64,000 bases of DNA from Chaetoceros tenuissimus. Lineage: Eukaryota > Bacillariophyta > Thalassiosirophyceae > Chaetocerotales > Chaetocerotaceae. The notes beneath the pieces are model-generated. The model ran no database searches and was not told where the DNA came from. It saw nothing but the letters and a program-made list of their open reading frames with translations. Positions 30,809 through 41,990 of the stretch are shown here, piece after piece (the stretch's first letter is position 1; the number at the start of each line of letters is the position of its first letter). Made by a program: the position numbers and the translations under genes. The stretch spans positions 620,001 to 684,000 of the forward strand of contig BLLK01000045.1 of the NCBI GenBank assembly GCA_021927905.1. The letters run 5' to 3'.

Positions 30809-32671
30809 ATGAAAACTACTTCTTTCGCACTTGCTGGACTTGCTCTTCTTGCTTCCAAGGCTGCTGAGGCATTTGCACCTCATGCACGCGTTGGATCAGC
30901 AAATCTTCGTGCGGGATCTTCTAACCTTGTAATGAAGGATTTCCCAAAGCCAAATGTTGAAGATACTGACAACTATCGTTTTGCAGAAGCAATGTCTAGT
31001 TCTTTCACTTCTAGTCTTAAGGTACAAAATGAATCCCAAAAGAAGAAAGTAGCAATTATTGGAGGAGGACTCTCTGGACTTGCTTGTGCAAAGTACTTGA
31101 GTGATGCTGGACATGAACCAATTGTATATGAGGCGCGCGATGTACTTGGAGGAAAGGTTTCTGCATGGCAAGATGAGGATGGAGACTGGATTGAGACTGG
31201 ACTTCACATTTTCTTTGGAGCATACCCTAACATGATGAACATGTTTGCAGAACTCAACATTCATGACCGCCTCCAATGGAAGATCCATCAGATGATTTTC
31301 GCTATGCAAGAGCTTCCTGGTGAATTCACCACTTTTGACTTTATTCCTGGCATTCCAGCTCCATTCAACTTTGGGCTTGCAATTCTTATGAACCAAAAGA
31401 TGCTCACCCTTGCAGAAAAGATTCAGACTGCTCCTCCTCTTCTTCCTATGTTGATTGAAGGACAGAGCTTTATTGATGCACAAGATGAATTGTCAGTAAC
31501 AGATTTCATGCGAAAATATGGTATGCCAGAGCGTATCAACGAAGAGGTTTTCATTGCTATGGCAAAGGCGCTTGATTTTATCGATCCAGATAAGCTTAGT
31601 ATGACTGTTGTTTTGACTGCTATGAACCGTTTCTTGAACGAGAGTAATGGATTGCAGATGGCGTTTTTGGATGGAAACCAGCCAGACCGTCTTTGTGAAC
31701 CAATGAAGCAGCATATTGAGGCTCGTGGAGGAAAAGTTATCACTAATGCACCAATTGAAAAGATTGTAACCAAGGAAGATGGAACCATTGATCACCTTCT
31801 TATGCGTTCTGGTGAGAAGATCACAGCAGATGAATATATTTCTGCTATGCCAGTAGATATTGTGAAGCGTATGACCCCAAAGAACTGGCAGAATATGCCA
31901 TACTTCCGCCAGTTTGACGAGTTGGAGGGAATCCCTGTTATCAACCTTCACATGTGGTTTGACAAGAAGCTTAAGGCTGTTGACCACCTTTGTTTCAGTC
32001 GCTCTCCACTTCTTTCCGTTTACGCAGATATGTCTGTAACATGTAAGGAATATGAAGATCCTGATAAGTCTATGCTTGAGCTTGTATTTGCACCATGCTC
32101 CCCAATTGCTGGAGGAAACACAAACTGGATTGCTAAGTCTGATGAGGAGATTATTGATGCTACTATGGGAGAGTTGGCTCGTCTTTTCCCAACCGAGATT
32201 GCAAATGATGAAAAGTGGCCTGCAACCAAATCTCAGGGTCCAAATGGAACTGCAAAGTTGATTAAGTACTCCGTTGTTAAGGTACCAAGAAGTGTTTACG
32301 CTGCTATCCCTGGACGTAACAAGTACCGTCCTAGTCAAACAACACCAATCCCTCACTTTACAATGGCTGGAGACTGGACTTCCCAAAAATTCCTTGGAAG
32401 TATGGAAGGAGCAGTTTTGGGAGGAAAGCTTGCTGCTGAAGTTGTTGCAAACCGTGCACTTGGAAATGCTGATAAGCCAATCAAGGAAATTCAACAAGAC
32501 ATTATGGAGAAGGCTGCTGCTCATGTTGCAGCTGAGCCAATTGGAATCAAGGGAGATGGAGCAATCGCTTTTGGAGCTGGAGCAACCCTTGGAAAGCAAA
32601 ATGGTGACTTGTTGAAGCAATGTGATCCTATTCAGTTCGCATCTTCTGAAGAATATGCTGCTGCAGCTTAA
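30809..32671 (+). CDS. PDS: Phytoene desaturase, plastid-targeted
   Basis: Single exon, 620 aa. It desaturates phytoene to zeta-carotene using FAD and plastoquinone on plastid membranes, an early step toward fucoxanthin and other carotenoids. Residues 1-22 are a signal peptide ending AEAFAP, the ASAFAP-type motif for complex plastid import. FAD-binding: VAIIGGGLSGLACAKYLSDA. PDS-specific segments include GGKVSAWQDEDGDWIETGLH, FFGAYPNM, EVFIAMAKALDFIDPDKLSM, and the C-terminal FTMAGDWTSQKFLGSMEGA. Codon use is strongly biased toward a preferred set (e.g. GGA, CTT), consistent with high expression. Its stop is 50 bp from the convergent TMEM260-like gene. Length is normal. Confidence 0.97.
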   Translation: MKTTSFALAGLALLASKAAEAFAPHARVGSANLRAGSSNLVMKDFPKPNVEDTDNYRFAEAMSSSFTSSLKVQNESQKKKVAIIGGGLSGLACAKYLSDAGHEPIVYEARDVLGGKVSAWQDEDGDWIETGLHIFFGAYPNMMNMFAELNIHDRLQWKIHQMIFAMQELPGEFTTFDFIPGIPAPFNFGLAILMNQKMLTLAEKIQTAPPLLPMLIEGQSFIDAQDELSVTDFMRKYGMPERINEEVFIAMAKALDFIDPDKLSMTVVLTAMNRFLNESNGLQMAFLDGNQPDRLCEPMKQHIEARGGKVITNAPIEKIVTKEDGTIDHLLMRSGEKITADEYISAMPVDIVKRMTPKNWQNMPYFRQFDELEGIPVINLHMWFDKKLKAVDHLCFSRSPLLSVYADMSVTCKEYEDPDKSMLELVFAPCSPIAGGNTNWIAKSDEEIIDATMGELARLFPTEIANDEKWPATKSQGPNGTAKLIKYSVVKVPRSVYAAIPGRNKYRPSQTTPIPHFTMAGDWTSQKFLGSMEGAVLGGKLAAEVVANRALGNADKPIKEIQQDIMEKAAAHVAAEPIGIKGDGAIAFGAGATLGKQNGDLLKQCDPIQFASSEEYAAAA

Positions 32672-32720
32672 GTCAGTTTGAAAAATAAAAATAGATATAT
32701 TTATACTCAAGTCATGCAAT

Positions 32721-35094
32721 TTATTGTCTCTTTACCATACCCAAAACAGATTCGTACATAGATTTGACTTGTTCAAAAGACGGATCGCTTTTTGACTCCT
32801 TCATTGAAAGAAACTTCTCCCATGATATTGCCCATCTCGATGATGCCCAAGATTTTATATCCTCCCCCTCTCCACTCCACCATACATCATCTAATCCTGT
32901 TTCCATGAGAGAAAGGAGATCCTTGGGGAAAATGTCATCAATGTCAAGAGATAAAGTATCCTCCCTATTTTTCACAACCCAAAGGTATCCGAGTCCGAGG
33001 TTCTTCCATGTATGTGGTAAAGAGGCTATCAGGTTGTCATTCAGACGCGCCAATTCGAGCCAGGCAATAGATTCAATCAGAGCTTGACCAATGGAGGCAT
33101 TCGGGGAAGTGTTCCCTTCACGCACAGCCAAATCAAGTAAAGTCGTTGCTCTAGATGAAAAGTGGTCAAAGAATTCCCTCACAATGGTAGATTCCCATGT
33201 AACTTGATCATATTGTTTCTTGTCCGGAAGAGCTGATCTTTGATACTCCTGAACCACTTGGGTCCATATGCTTTTGCTTTGTAGTCTGTATTCCTCGGCA
33301 GAACGATTTCCTGATTCCTTCAAGATTACTACTTCGTCAACAATCCCATGTGGAATTTCCTCAAAAAAAGAATCATAATGTTTATCAGGGAAGGAAGGTT
33401 TGCCACCAATGAATATTCTTTGCTTGTCCCTCAAGTTCACTTTCAAGAAATCTGACAGTTGAAAAGTATGTTCCTGTCCTTGGCCGTATCGTTTTCCTGG
33501 GAAGAGTAGAGACGGATAAAGTAACCTTTTTGCTTCAAACCAAGAATAAGACATCATACCAAGGTGAAGCGACGTTACATCTGTTCTATAACCCTCACAT
33601 TCTTGAAGATATCTGACACTTGTCCATTGCTGATCATAGTTAGTCAACAAGACTGAATCTAAAGGGAGGGAAGAGAGAATTGATTTTGCATACTGAGAAA
33701 AATGATAATTATCCCTTTGATTTTGAGAGCTGCGTGTAAAAAGACCTACAGCAATAATGAAAACCAAGGGCAAGAATATCACCAAGCTCGACTTTTGAGG
33801 CCATAATGTTGTCAAGTACTTTAATACCTTTGATAGACCAATCCCAACAAAGAAGAAGCTCAAGATATTTACATGCATCCAAAATCTTTGATGGATTCCA
33901 AAAAAGAGATCATTATGAAGAGGAAGATTTGACAGTCCATGAAAGACAACAAGATAAAAGAGGAGCGATGCCAAAACAAGCATCTCGAACGAAGGTCCAC
34001 CCAACTTGAAGTAGCATTTGCTTTGGTATTTCTTGATTTCCTTGCTTTTACGATCTGACTGGAACTGTTTACCTTTGTAATGTTTCATGATATGATTGGA
34101 AATTGTATTATAAATTCCAAGGAAAAAGCATCCCACAACAAATGGGTTGGTTTGTGAAAAGGTAAAGTCTTTTAACCACAAGATTGTCCGATACCAAAAA
34201 CCACAAGCGTGGTCGTCGTCTCCACTATAAAGTTGAAAGGTACCATAATCTGCTCGCATTACATGTCGGATGAGCCCCTTGATAGATGTCACATCTCCCC
34301 AAGAACCAACATGTGGAAACAACATTGAGAAAACTGGAAGTGTCAAATAAAGCATAGTGAAACTAGTCAGAAACATGGCTGCACATGCCCCAATGAGTTT
34401 CATATTGCCATCAAAGCATCTACTTGTGAATAATACCCAGCTCACACAAGGTAACAAGTAATATAGATGTATGTTGATTCGTCAAAGCTAAACCACTAAC
34501 AAACGCTCCAATGAGAGCATTTCGACCTGTAGGCTCAAGCGCAAATCTACTTGTTCGAAATAAAATCAGAGATACAAAAAGGTTATGAAGGGCAAATACT
34601 TCTGCTGTAATGTGATACTGCCAAGCAATTTTAGTGAATGAATGTAACAGACCAGTACAAATTGCTGTTATTGTAGTTTGAAGTGGTTGCTGGGGATCTC
34701 TTGATAGTAGAATGTCAAATGTTGAGAGGCTCAAATATCCTGACGACAAAGAACCAAAGACACAACTGGAGACATTCACCATCATAGCTACATTCTCATT
34801 AGTGAAAAATGCAAGTTTCGATACCAGGTACACTACTATTTGGTAAAGAGGGTAGCCTGGTGGATGAGACGTTCCGAGTTGACAGCCCTCTGCCAAAAGC
34901 TCTCCACTATCACCTCCTGCAACAGAAGGCGACAAAGTCGAAAGATAAAAGCAGAAGGAAACCCAAATTGGCACCCAAAATGTAATCGTTTTGAGGCTAA
35001 AAGCTTTTCCCTCACCTTGTACTTGCTGCGATTTATGTTTTGACGCAGCTTGCTTAGCTTTGAGCTTTTGGCTATTCTTTTTCACTTTCGCCAT
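32721..35094 (-). CDS. TMEM260: TMEM260-type (DUF2723) protein O-mannosyltransferase with a frame break
   Basis: Two frames together give about 790 aa. The first (35094-34420) has a basic N-terminus, a membrane helix and the DUF2723 signature GGDSGELLAEG, then LGTSHPPGYPLY and LALTNQHTSILLV. The second (from about 34457 to 32721) continues with membrane helices and a soluble C-terminal part (VLLTNYDQQWTSVRYLQ). The family transfers mannose to extracellular protein domains in the ER. The frames overlap by ~37 nt at 34420-34457 and differ by one position. No ordinary intron fits, although GT-AG pairs 25 or 28 nt apart would restore frame. A sequencing or assembly indel, a minute intron or a real frameshift all remain possible. 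Exact junction unknown. Confidence 0.8.
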
Positions 35095-35239
35095 GTTAGA
35101 TTGTAGGTGAGCTTCATCAGGGGGTCATTTTAAAAATGAAGTGAATAATAAAAAAAAAATCAAATTTGAAATTGCATGTAGTACCTAATGCACTTCATGA
35201 CAACGATGCGAGTATCTTCTACATCATGTGCATTCTGTA

Positions 35240-35600
35240 GCTTTCAGATTTTGGATTATCACAAATAAAATGGAGAGTTAGAGAACGAATTCATTGGGAC
35301 TCCAGCATTTGCCTCGCCCGAGGTGGTGAAAGGGTCTACTGGATTCGACGGCAAGCTATCTGACTGGTACTCTGTAGGAGCAACATTGTATTGTGTAAAG
35401 TTTGGGAATCTCCGTTTTCTTCGGGAAAGAGAATTGACTTATTTAATAGTATCATGAATTCTGACGTTTCTTTTCCACATGATGCTGATATTTCCTTCAG
35501 GGATTTGTTACAGAATCTCATGACCAAGTACCCTCAATCAAGAATGACTTGTAAGTCCATCATCCATCATCCATTTGTATCAACAAGAGGCAGTAGATGA
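35240..35600 (+). pseudogene. Protein-kinase C-lobe fragment, frame-broken
   Basis: Three plus-strand frames in sequence show kinase subdomains VII-XI: SDFGLSQIK (about 35243), then EFIGTPAFASPEVV and GFDGKLSDWYSVGATLYCV in another frame (35283-35400), then FRDLLQNLMTKYPQSRMT and IIHHPFV in a third (to 35600). Subdomain order and spacing are those of a Ser/Thr kinase (CaMKK/SNF1-like activation segment), but no N-lobe, P-loop or catalytic HRD loop is found upstream before the neighbouring gene. At least two frame changes with no credible introns mark this as a decayed partial copy. It sits between the promoter of the TMEM260-like gene and the 3' end of the POT1-like gene. Confidence 0.7.
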
Positions 35601-35667
35601 ATACATTGATTTCACAAATAAAAAATAGCGAATGTTGGGTGGTAAAACATGTTCGTAAAATACTATG

Positions 35668-38600
35668 TTAATTTACAACATGAGGTACTTCAGATAATAT
35701 GAAATACTTTTCATTTTCAGCGGTCACCATAGAAAGAATTGCACCTTCAAGCTGCTTTCTTTCAGAGATCAATCTATAGAAACAATCGAAAGCTTGTCTA
35801 GTTTTCCTACATAGTTCTTGATCATCATTTTCTTGGTCCACTTTAACTTCGTTCGCTGTTAGTTGAAATATTTCTCTCGCGACTTTGTCTGGGACCAGGA
35901 CAGATAACTCAACTTCCCCGTCAGTGATATCGAGCATAAATTGAAATCTTGAACTCGTAGGACTCTTTTTGGCCATACATAACCAACTTAGATCCCCATT
36001 CTTGTTTATTGCTGGCTTCGTATCTCTTATATAAAATTTCACAAGGTTAGTAGATGCTGACGTCGGTAGCAAGCATCTTACAAGATTTTCCATTTCAGGT
36101 TTGGGACGAATGTCTCCTAAAAGGGCTATCATTTCTCTTTCATCTTGAAGGCGAGGTGAAACCTCAATAGGCATTACGGCACTGGATGGATTGAAGGCTT
36201 GGTTATTGATAACACGATGATGATGATGTTTCAGCATCATCTTTACCTCTAGAGTAGATTCCAGAATAGGAGTAACTAGAGTGTTTGTATTCAAATGCAT
36301 AGCTTTTCGACCAAATTATAAGTGTGAAATAGAAAAGAATTCATCAACAGAAAGAGATTTTGAAATACTTACTCAATGGAGCCTCATTTTTTACCATTGC
36401 ATTCCTAATTCGAATAAATCTACCAAGGCTGAACAATCCTGAATTTTGGATTTCATTGAAAAAGCTCCATAGGCTTGATTCCCAAATAATTGCATTGATC
36501 ACTCGACCACATAATTGCTTTGGCCCTTCAATATGTTGAGAGTCACCAAACCCATCCATCTCTTGGGGCTCTATGTAATCTTTATGTCCGTCTTTCATTC
36601 TTTTGATAATATCAGAAATTACCTTTAAACATTTCATAGATGGCTCGCTTCGAACATCCTGTGCACTTTTCACGAAGCCTTTTGGCAACATTTCACATCT
36701 GCCAATTCCAGTACCATCCCAGAGACGAAGAATGCCTTTAGGATTTTGAAGACAAAGATCACTTTCAGGATAAGGTATAATGTCAACAACCATTGCTGTC
36801 AAGTCTCCATCTAACAAAGAGCTCGATTCATTATTTTCAGCCCTAGATCTCCTTGCCTCAATATCGCTTATCGTAAATTTATACTGAGGATTAACATTAG
36901 GACACGAAGCCATGCGGTTTTGTGCAAAACACCAAAGCTTGTAAATCTGACTTTTATTAAAGTCAAAGTCACTTTTGGGGGTCGGGTTAATCTCGAGATC
37001 CTCAACCGGAATTACTACATCTTCATCACATCCCTGAAAAATTCGCAATGCTTCTCTGCTAGGCCGACAAACTCTGATCGTACTCCAATCAAATGCTGTA
37101 AGCTTTATCTCGCCATTATATTTCTTTTCATATAATACACAATGAAATTAAACTTGTTAGATGAAAATTCATAGCGATGTAGAACTGACAAGAGAGGGAT
37201 AACTTACATCGACTAAAATTCGGGACCCACAAAGGATATCACCAGCCTGTATCAACTTTGGAAACTTAGCCTTGTTCTTCCGAAATACCGACAGATTGAC
37301 ACAATTCATGGAGTTTTCTCTGTGGCCAGCATTATCGGGCCTAGACATGGTGAGGCTATCATCAAAGACACTAACATTCATCTTCAAATCATGTTTTGTT
37401 TGCCATGGAGCACCAAAATTGAGAACTGCTACCATAATATTGACTTCTCTCTTTTTTCGTGGTCCACTTCTATTCCTTTCATACAATGATTCAATTTCAG
37501 AAAGGCGAAGACACTCTCGCTCCTCGACGACCGGAGCTTTTCTCTTATTACTTGAAAACGATACTGTACTACTTATATTTTGTACCCGACTACCTGTTCC
37601 TTTGTCACCAGTGCTGCTTTCATTGCGTTTATTTAACTTCTGGACTGTATCATAGCCTTTTCTGAGCTTCTTAGATGCCTCTAACATATCTTGGTTAGAC
37701 GACCTCAGGAAAGACTTCTTTTCACCTTTTTCGATCTTTTGAGTTACCCGCTTGTTGATGGAATAGCAATATCCATTAGGCAAGTATGATTCGTCATATT
37801 CTCCATTTTCGTTCTTCATCATTACATCAATGATTAAATCATCATGATCAAAACGTAGCATATTTTTGCTCGAATTACTGCTATTTGTATCATTTACTGT
37901 CATACAAGACATCATACTTTCAGGGCCAATGCAAATGCAATATTCCGCACATTTCCCAAACTGATGATCCATAAAATGATCTCTAGCTTCAATTGCATGC
38001 ATCGGCAAAATACATTTTGCAGGCACATTTTTAAGAGATATCATCATGTGATCTTTGAGTCTCAACTTTTGATTTGGATTCTTGTTCCCATACGAATTCA
38101 TAAAAGTTTCAGCTCTTTCAATGATTTTCACCATTGCTAATGCAAATGAATCATACAAAAAAATCTTTATTCTTCTTGTTTTTTGACCAAAAACTGCCTG
38201 TGAAAGACTTCTTACTTTTTGTTGATCTCCAGTAAGTATATCTTCCTCCATAATCTCAAAACTAAGTACTTGTGAATATAATGGATGAAGTGGTCCATTT
38301 TGCATGACCCACTCACGTGGTATTGGTGTCGATGATCTAGATAGCAAATGGCATCGACCAGAAGGTATTGGCATACTTCGTAAGCTAGCATCAATTGGCT
38401 TGCACTGTTGTACTTTGCGAATGTTGAGAAACGATGCCAATTGGATATGAACTGTCGATACGTCCAAACTAATCTCGGAAATTGATTTCACTTTATATTC
38501 TTGGAGTTTTTCAACACATGGTATTGTAGCCATGACACGATCCATAATGGACGCATAGTTTTGATTTTTTGGAAAATTATCCTGTAAACCTGGAGAAGTT

Positions 38601-39067
38601 ACTGGTGCATCAAGTTGAGTATCTAACTGCATTTGACTTTCTTCATTGACAGAAGGTTCAAATTGACTTTCGTCGTTGACCATCTGGTGATTCCTTTTCC
38701 TTTGATTCCAATCTTTCAATTCTGCAAGCAAATTTACTGCAAAAAAGCCAAATTTTGCTGCTAAGTATATGTCATCCTCGCTTTCAAAAACTCCTGCTGA
38801 AAGATTATCATTTGGGTCATAAAACACTCTCGGCACAAGATAACCCAGCAAAATCCTCTTATAGATTGCTTTCCAATCCTGAAATGATTTCACTTCCTCA
38901 GTATTGACTGACTCTACAATCTCATCACTAATGCGACCGATGAGGGATGTATTGTAGTCTCCATTAACCTGCGAACTCTCTTCTGTATCTTTGTTTGATG
39001 TCTCCTGCACTACCGACTCTTTTGACGCCTTGACAAAAGTACTGAAAAAACCGACTTGGCCTGACAT
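35668..39067 (-). CDS. POT1: POT1-like telomere end-binding protein, 1,081 aa
   Basis: Exons 39067-37208, 37123-36373 and 36302-35668; introns of 84 and 70 nt, both GTAAGT. Residues ~540-690 match the first OB fold (Telo_bind) of POT1/TEBP-alpha: VNIMVAVLNFGAPWQTK, NVSVFDDS, CVNLSVFRKNKAKFPKLI, AGDILCGSRILVDKYNGE, LTAF. The intron lies inside the OB fold, and splicing restores VDKYNG. About 700-860 resemble the second OB fold, including GILRLWDGTG as in POT1. POT1 binds the single-stranded 3' telomere overhang. The ~530-residue N-terminal extension and ~210-residue C-terminal part are not recognised; the former contains further strand-rich segments that might be another OB fold. Far longer than animal POT1. 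Confidence 0.78.
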
Positions 39068-39291
39068 AATCTTCTACGTCAAACTTTTGATAGGGCTACT
39101 TTTTACTTTGAGTCACTGTAACGATTGGATTGTATTTGTGGTTTCTAAGTATAGAGAAATTAATAGGCACATTAAGGTAGTAGAATAGAACAATAGAACA
39201 TCAAAAAGAAAAAGCTTGAAAGCTTTGAGCTTTGTACTTCGTTTTGTTTCAGTACAAGTAGGTACGTACGCGTTGATATTTCAGAGGAGCA

Positions 39292-39745
39292 ATGTGGGTC
39301 GTTTCATACAAAGGATTATGAGCCGTTCCATACAAAAGATTATCATACTAAGCTTGTACGTACGCGTACGTCATTTGTTTTACAAAATAATTAGCTTTAA
39401 ACATATCCAATATCACTCTTCAATTACAGACTTTCTTAATTATTAAAGCCTTTCGGGCAATTTAAATATTATTTAATTACCAGAAACATTCAAGTCTACC
39501 TCTTTCGTTACATATTTTTCATATATATGAATTCGTAAGATTTCTGTGCATTATTTTCTTATAATGCCTTATTAAATAAAGGATGTGTCTATGGTGGAAC
39601 AAAGCTTTTATAATGAGTATTATACTCAATTATCAGAGTGTGAGAATGAGAAAACACTACTCTTAGATTGATTTTTTCAAATACATAGAGAAAAGAAAGG
39701 GAAAAGGAGGGTCTCTTGTACAAATTTGTATAAAACGCCCCTCAT
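39292..39745. mobile_element. MITE-like element, copy 1 (~454 bp)
   Basis: Non-coding AT-rich element. Its ends are inverted copies of ATGTGGGTCGTTTCATACAAA (left) against ATGAGGGGCGTTTTATACAAA (right end, reverse complement). A degenerate second copy of the inner end motif (CGTTCCATACAAAAGATTAT) follows the left end. It carries no transposase, consistent with a non-autonomous DNA-transposon derivative. No clear target-site duplication. Copy 2 follows 67 bp downstream in the same orientation. Confidence 0.55.
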
Positions 39746-39812
39746 CGATTCTATTGTCTATTGTACAGACATTCTAACACAGTGACGAGGTAATAAGTGC
39801 GTGCTGTACCCA

Positions 39813-40265
39813 ATGTGGGTCGTTTCATACAAAGGATTATGAGCCGTTCCATACAAAAAATCGTCATACTAAGCTTATACGTACGAGTACGTCATTTGTT
39901 TTGCAAAATAATTAGCTTTAAACATATCCACTTTAACTCTTCAATTACAGACTTTCTTAATTATGTAAGCCTTTCGGGCAATAAAAATATTATTTAATTA
40001 CCAGCAACATTCAAGTCTACCTCTTTCGTGACATATATTTCATACATATGAATTCGTAAGATTTCTTTGCATTATTTTCTTATAATGCTTTATTAATTAA
40101 AGGATGTGTCTATGGTGTAACTAAGCTTATAATGAAAGTATTATACTCAATTATCAAAGTGTGAGAATGAGAAACACTACTCTTAGATTGATTTTTTCAA
40201 AAACATAGAGAAAAGAAAGGGAAAAGAAGGGTCTTTTGTACAAATTTGTATGAAACGCCCCTCAT
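39813..40265. mobile_element. MITE-like element, copy 2 (~453 bp)
   Basis: Nearly the same sequence as copy 1, with scattered substitutions and 1-base indels. Its ends are better preserved: 21-bp inverted termini with two mismatches. The near identity over the full length, with AT-rich interior and no ORF, points to a recent second insertion or a local duplication. The flanks of the two copies are unrelated outside the element. Confidence 0.55.
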
Positions 40266-40493
40266 GGTCAGAGGAGTCAAGTTCCCGAGACACCCTAATT
40301 ATTGGAGACAGCATTCAATTCAAATATTAGACTTCTATTTCTCGTACATCACTCAAAGAACTTCACCTATATGTGCTTAAAATCTTATTCTTTTTTCGTT
40401 TTCAATCAATGCGGCATTTTCATTTTCCACTTTAGAGTATGTAAAATGATAGCTTTATTATATATGAAAAATATGACCATTATTAGACTTCAT

Positions 40494-41540
40494 TTATATA
40501 TTGTCTAGATATTGTTTGAGAATAGATGCTAATTCATCAGCATTCTCATGATGTATACTATGGCCACTATCTTTGACTGATGTAATCATAAAATTTGGAA
40601 AATGTCGCTGTATTGTACTTAGATGTGAGCTTTTGACATATTTCGATTTGGGACTATTTACGAGGAGCAGATTTCCTTGGTACATAAAGTCATCGATACC
40701 TTCTTCACATCGAAGATTGAGGTTGTCATCTAAGACATCGAAACCAGCCATTACATCCATTTGATTTGATATTGCTTCAATATTTAGCTTCCACTGCAAT
40801 CTTGGCGTGCCATCTACATTCGCTTCTTCGACACTTGTCAGAATGAAAGCTCTAAGCTCATCATCAGGAACACTATCAAGAAGCTCTAAATCTAACTCTT
40901 TTTTACTTGAGAACTTTGTGATTTCAACGCTAGTCAGTGTATCAACTATATCTTGGACGTTTCTCCATGCACAATCTTTTAGTGTATACCTAACTGGAGA
41001 AATATCTAAAACTATTGCTCCACACACTCGATGGGGCTGTGATAGGGCACACGACATCGTAACTTTTCCTCCAAGTGAGTGACCACACAAAATAGCATTT
41101 TCAATTTCATGCTCCTCCATAAAGGCGAAGACATCAGCGGCCATGTGAGAATAAGACATTTCATCTTTCCATTCATTTCTATGATTGTCACCATGATTTC
41201 TAAGATCGACAGCGTAGATTGTTCGCTTTTTCTCTAGTTGATTGTAGAGCAAAGCCCCTAACGTCGCAAGGTTTCTTTTTTGTCCAAGAAGGCCATGAAG
41301 AAGTATTACAGGGGGATTTGAAGACTCTGGAGATTGCAAGCACATGTAATTCAGAGGAACTGGTTCCATGTTTTGAAGATTGGATTCTGTAGATGCCTTC
41401 AAAGCCAACCTTGGCTTCTGGTCGTATTTTCTTCGTATCGTGAAAGCATTGATTACGTTTAAGATCGAGATCAACTGCACAAGAAATAGGATAGCTTTCG
41501 AGAGCATGATGTTTACTTCTAAGGAGATAAGTATGATCAT
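40494..41540 (-). CDS. ABHD11: Alpha/beta hydrolase, ABHD11-like, probably plastid-targeted
   Basis: Single exon, 348 aa. The core matches ABHD11: oxyanion region VILLHGLLGQKRNLATLG, YAVDLRNHGDN, nucleophile elbow CGHSLGGKVTMS, VLDISPVRY, and the catalytic His in DSGHSIHHEN. The family acts as a serine hydrolase (mitochondrial in animals, protecting lipoylated 2-oxoacid dehydrogenases). Here a second Met (41507) starts a good signal peptide (LSKAILFLVQLISILNVINAF) ending in NAF followed by Arg, an ASAF-type plastid motif, so the product may act in the plastid. Start choice between the two Met codons is uncertain. Confidence 0.88.
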   Translation of the reverse strand: MIILISLEVNIMLSKAILFLVQLISILNVINAFTIRRKYDQKPRLALKASTESNLQNMEPVPLNYMCLQSPESSNPPVILLHGLLGQKRNLATLGALLYNQLEKKRTIYAVDLRNHGDNHRNEWKDEMSYSHMAADVFAFMEEHEIENAILCGHSLGGKVTMSCALSQPHRVCGAIVLDISPVRYTLKDCAWRNVQDIVDTLTSVEITKFSSKKELDLELLDSVPDDELRAFILTSVEEANVDGTPRLQWKLNIEAISNQMDVMAGFDVLDDNLNLRCEEGIDDFMYQGNLLLVNSPKSKYVKSSHLSTIQRHFPNFMITSVKDSGHSIHHENADELASILKQYLDNI

Positions 41541-41990
41541 TTAATCCATCTAACATATCAAAAACACCAAACAGATGGATGATGATGGATGCAATATTAA
41601 TATGCAATGATGTGCAAAATGGGACAAATAGTCTGTCCGCCGTGCCAAGTGGAGTGATGGCACTCTGACTTGCCGGTTATTTTCGCATTGGTCGATCCCT
41701 TCGCTTGTTTGCTTCAACAATATCGATACATTTACAGTTAAAAGAAAATTACAGTGCGACCAGTATTGAATGTTACAAGAATTGGAACTCTAAATCCACG
41801 TAGCACGCACTTTATTTGATCTCCTCATTTTTAAAGTATGATGGTAGATGGTAGTTTACATTTACTTATTTCTTTGACATGGCATGTACTGTACGACACG
41901 GTTGGCAATAGATTTTGGAACATTATTTCTGAATTTACTACATAATTTTGAATATTGAGCAATATTGAGCAGCATTTCTTTCTTGTATAA
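41541..41990. other. Intergenic region
   Basis: The 450-bp AT-rich spacer lies between two minus-strand genes. It presumably holds the hydrolase promoter and the 3' UTR of the transporter. Nothing further is recognised. Confidence 0.4.

Larger units (their letters stand above)
39068..40493. other. Intergenic region filled by a repeated element
   Basis: About 1.4 kb between two minus-strand genes is occupied mostly by two direct copies of a MITE-like element (listed separately). Palindromic ACGTACGCGTACGT sequence occurs in copy 1 around 39357-39370, with related GTACGTACGCGT just outside at 39262-39273. Short open frames here fall inside the repeats and are not genes. Confidence 0.6.

Noticed and set aside
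31493-32719. 408-codon open frame on the minus strand
   Set aside because: It is antisense to phytoene desaturase; its length comes from that gene's strong codon bias. The peptide is Ser/Cys/His-rich with no domain.
39292-40265. LTR-retrotransposon interpretation of the two direct repeats
   Set aside because: Only 67 bp separates the copies, no retroelement coding or primer-binding sequence is seen between them, and each copy has its own inverted termini, so a MITE-like DNA element fits better.
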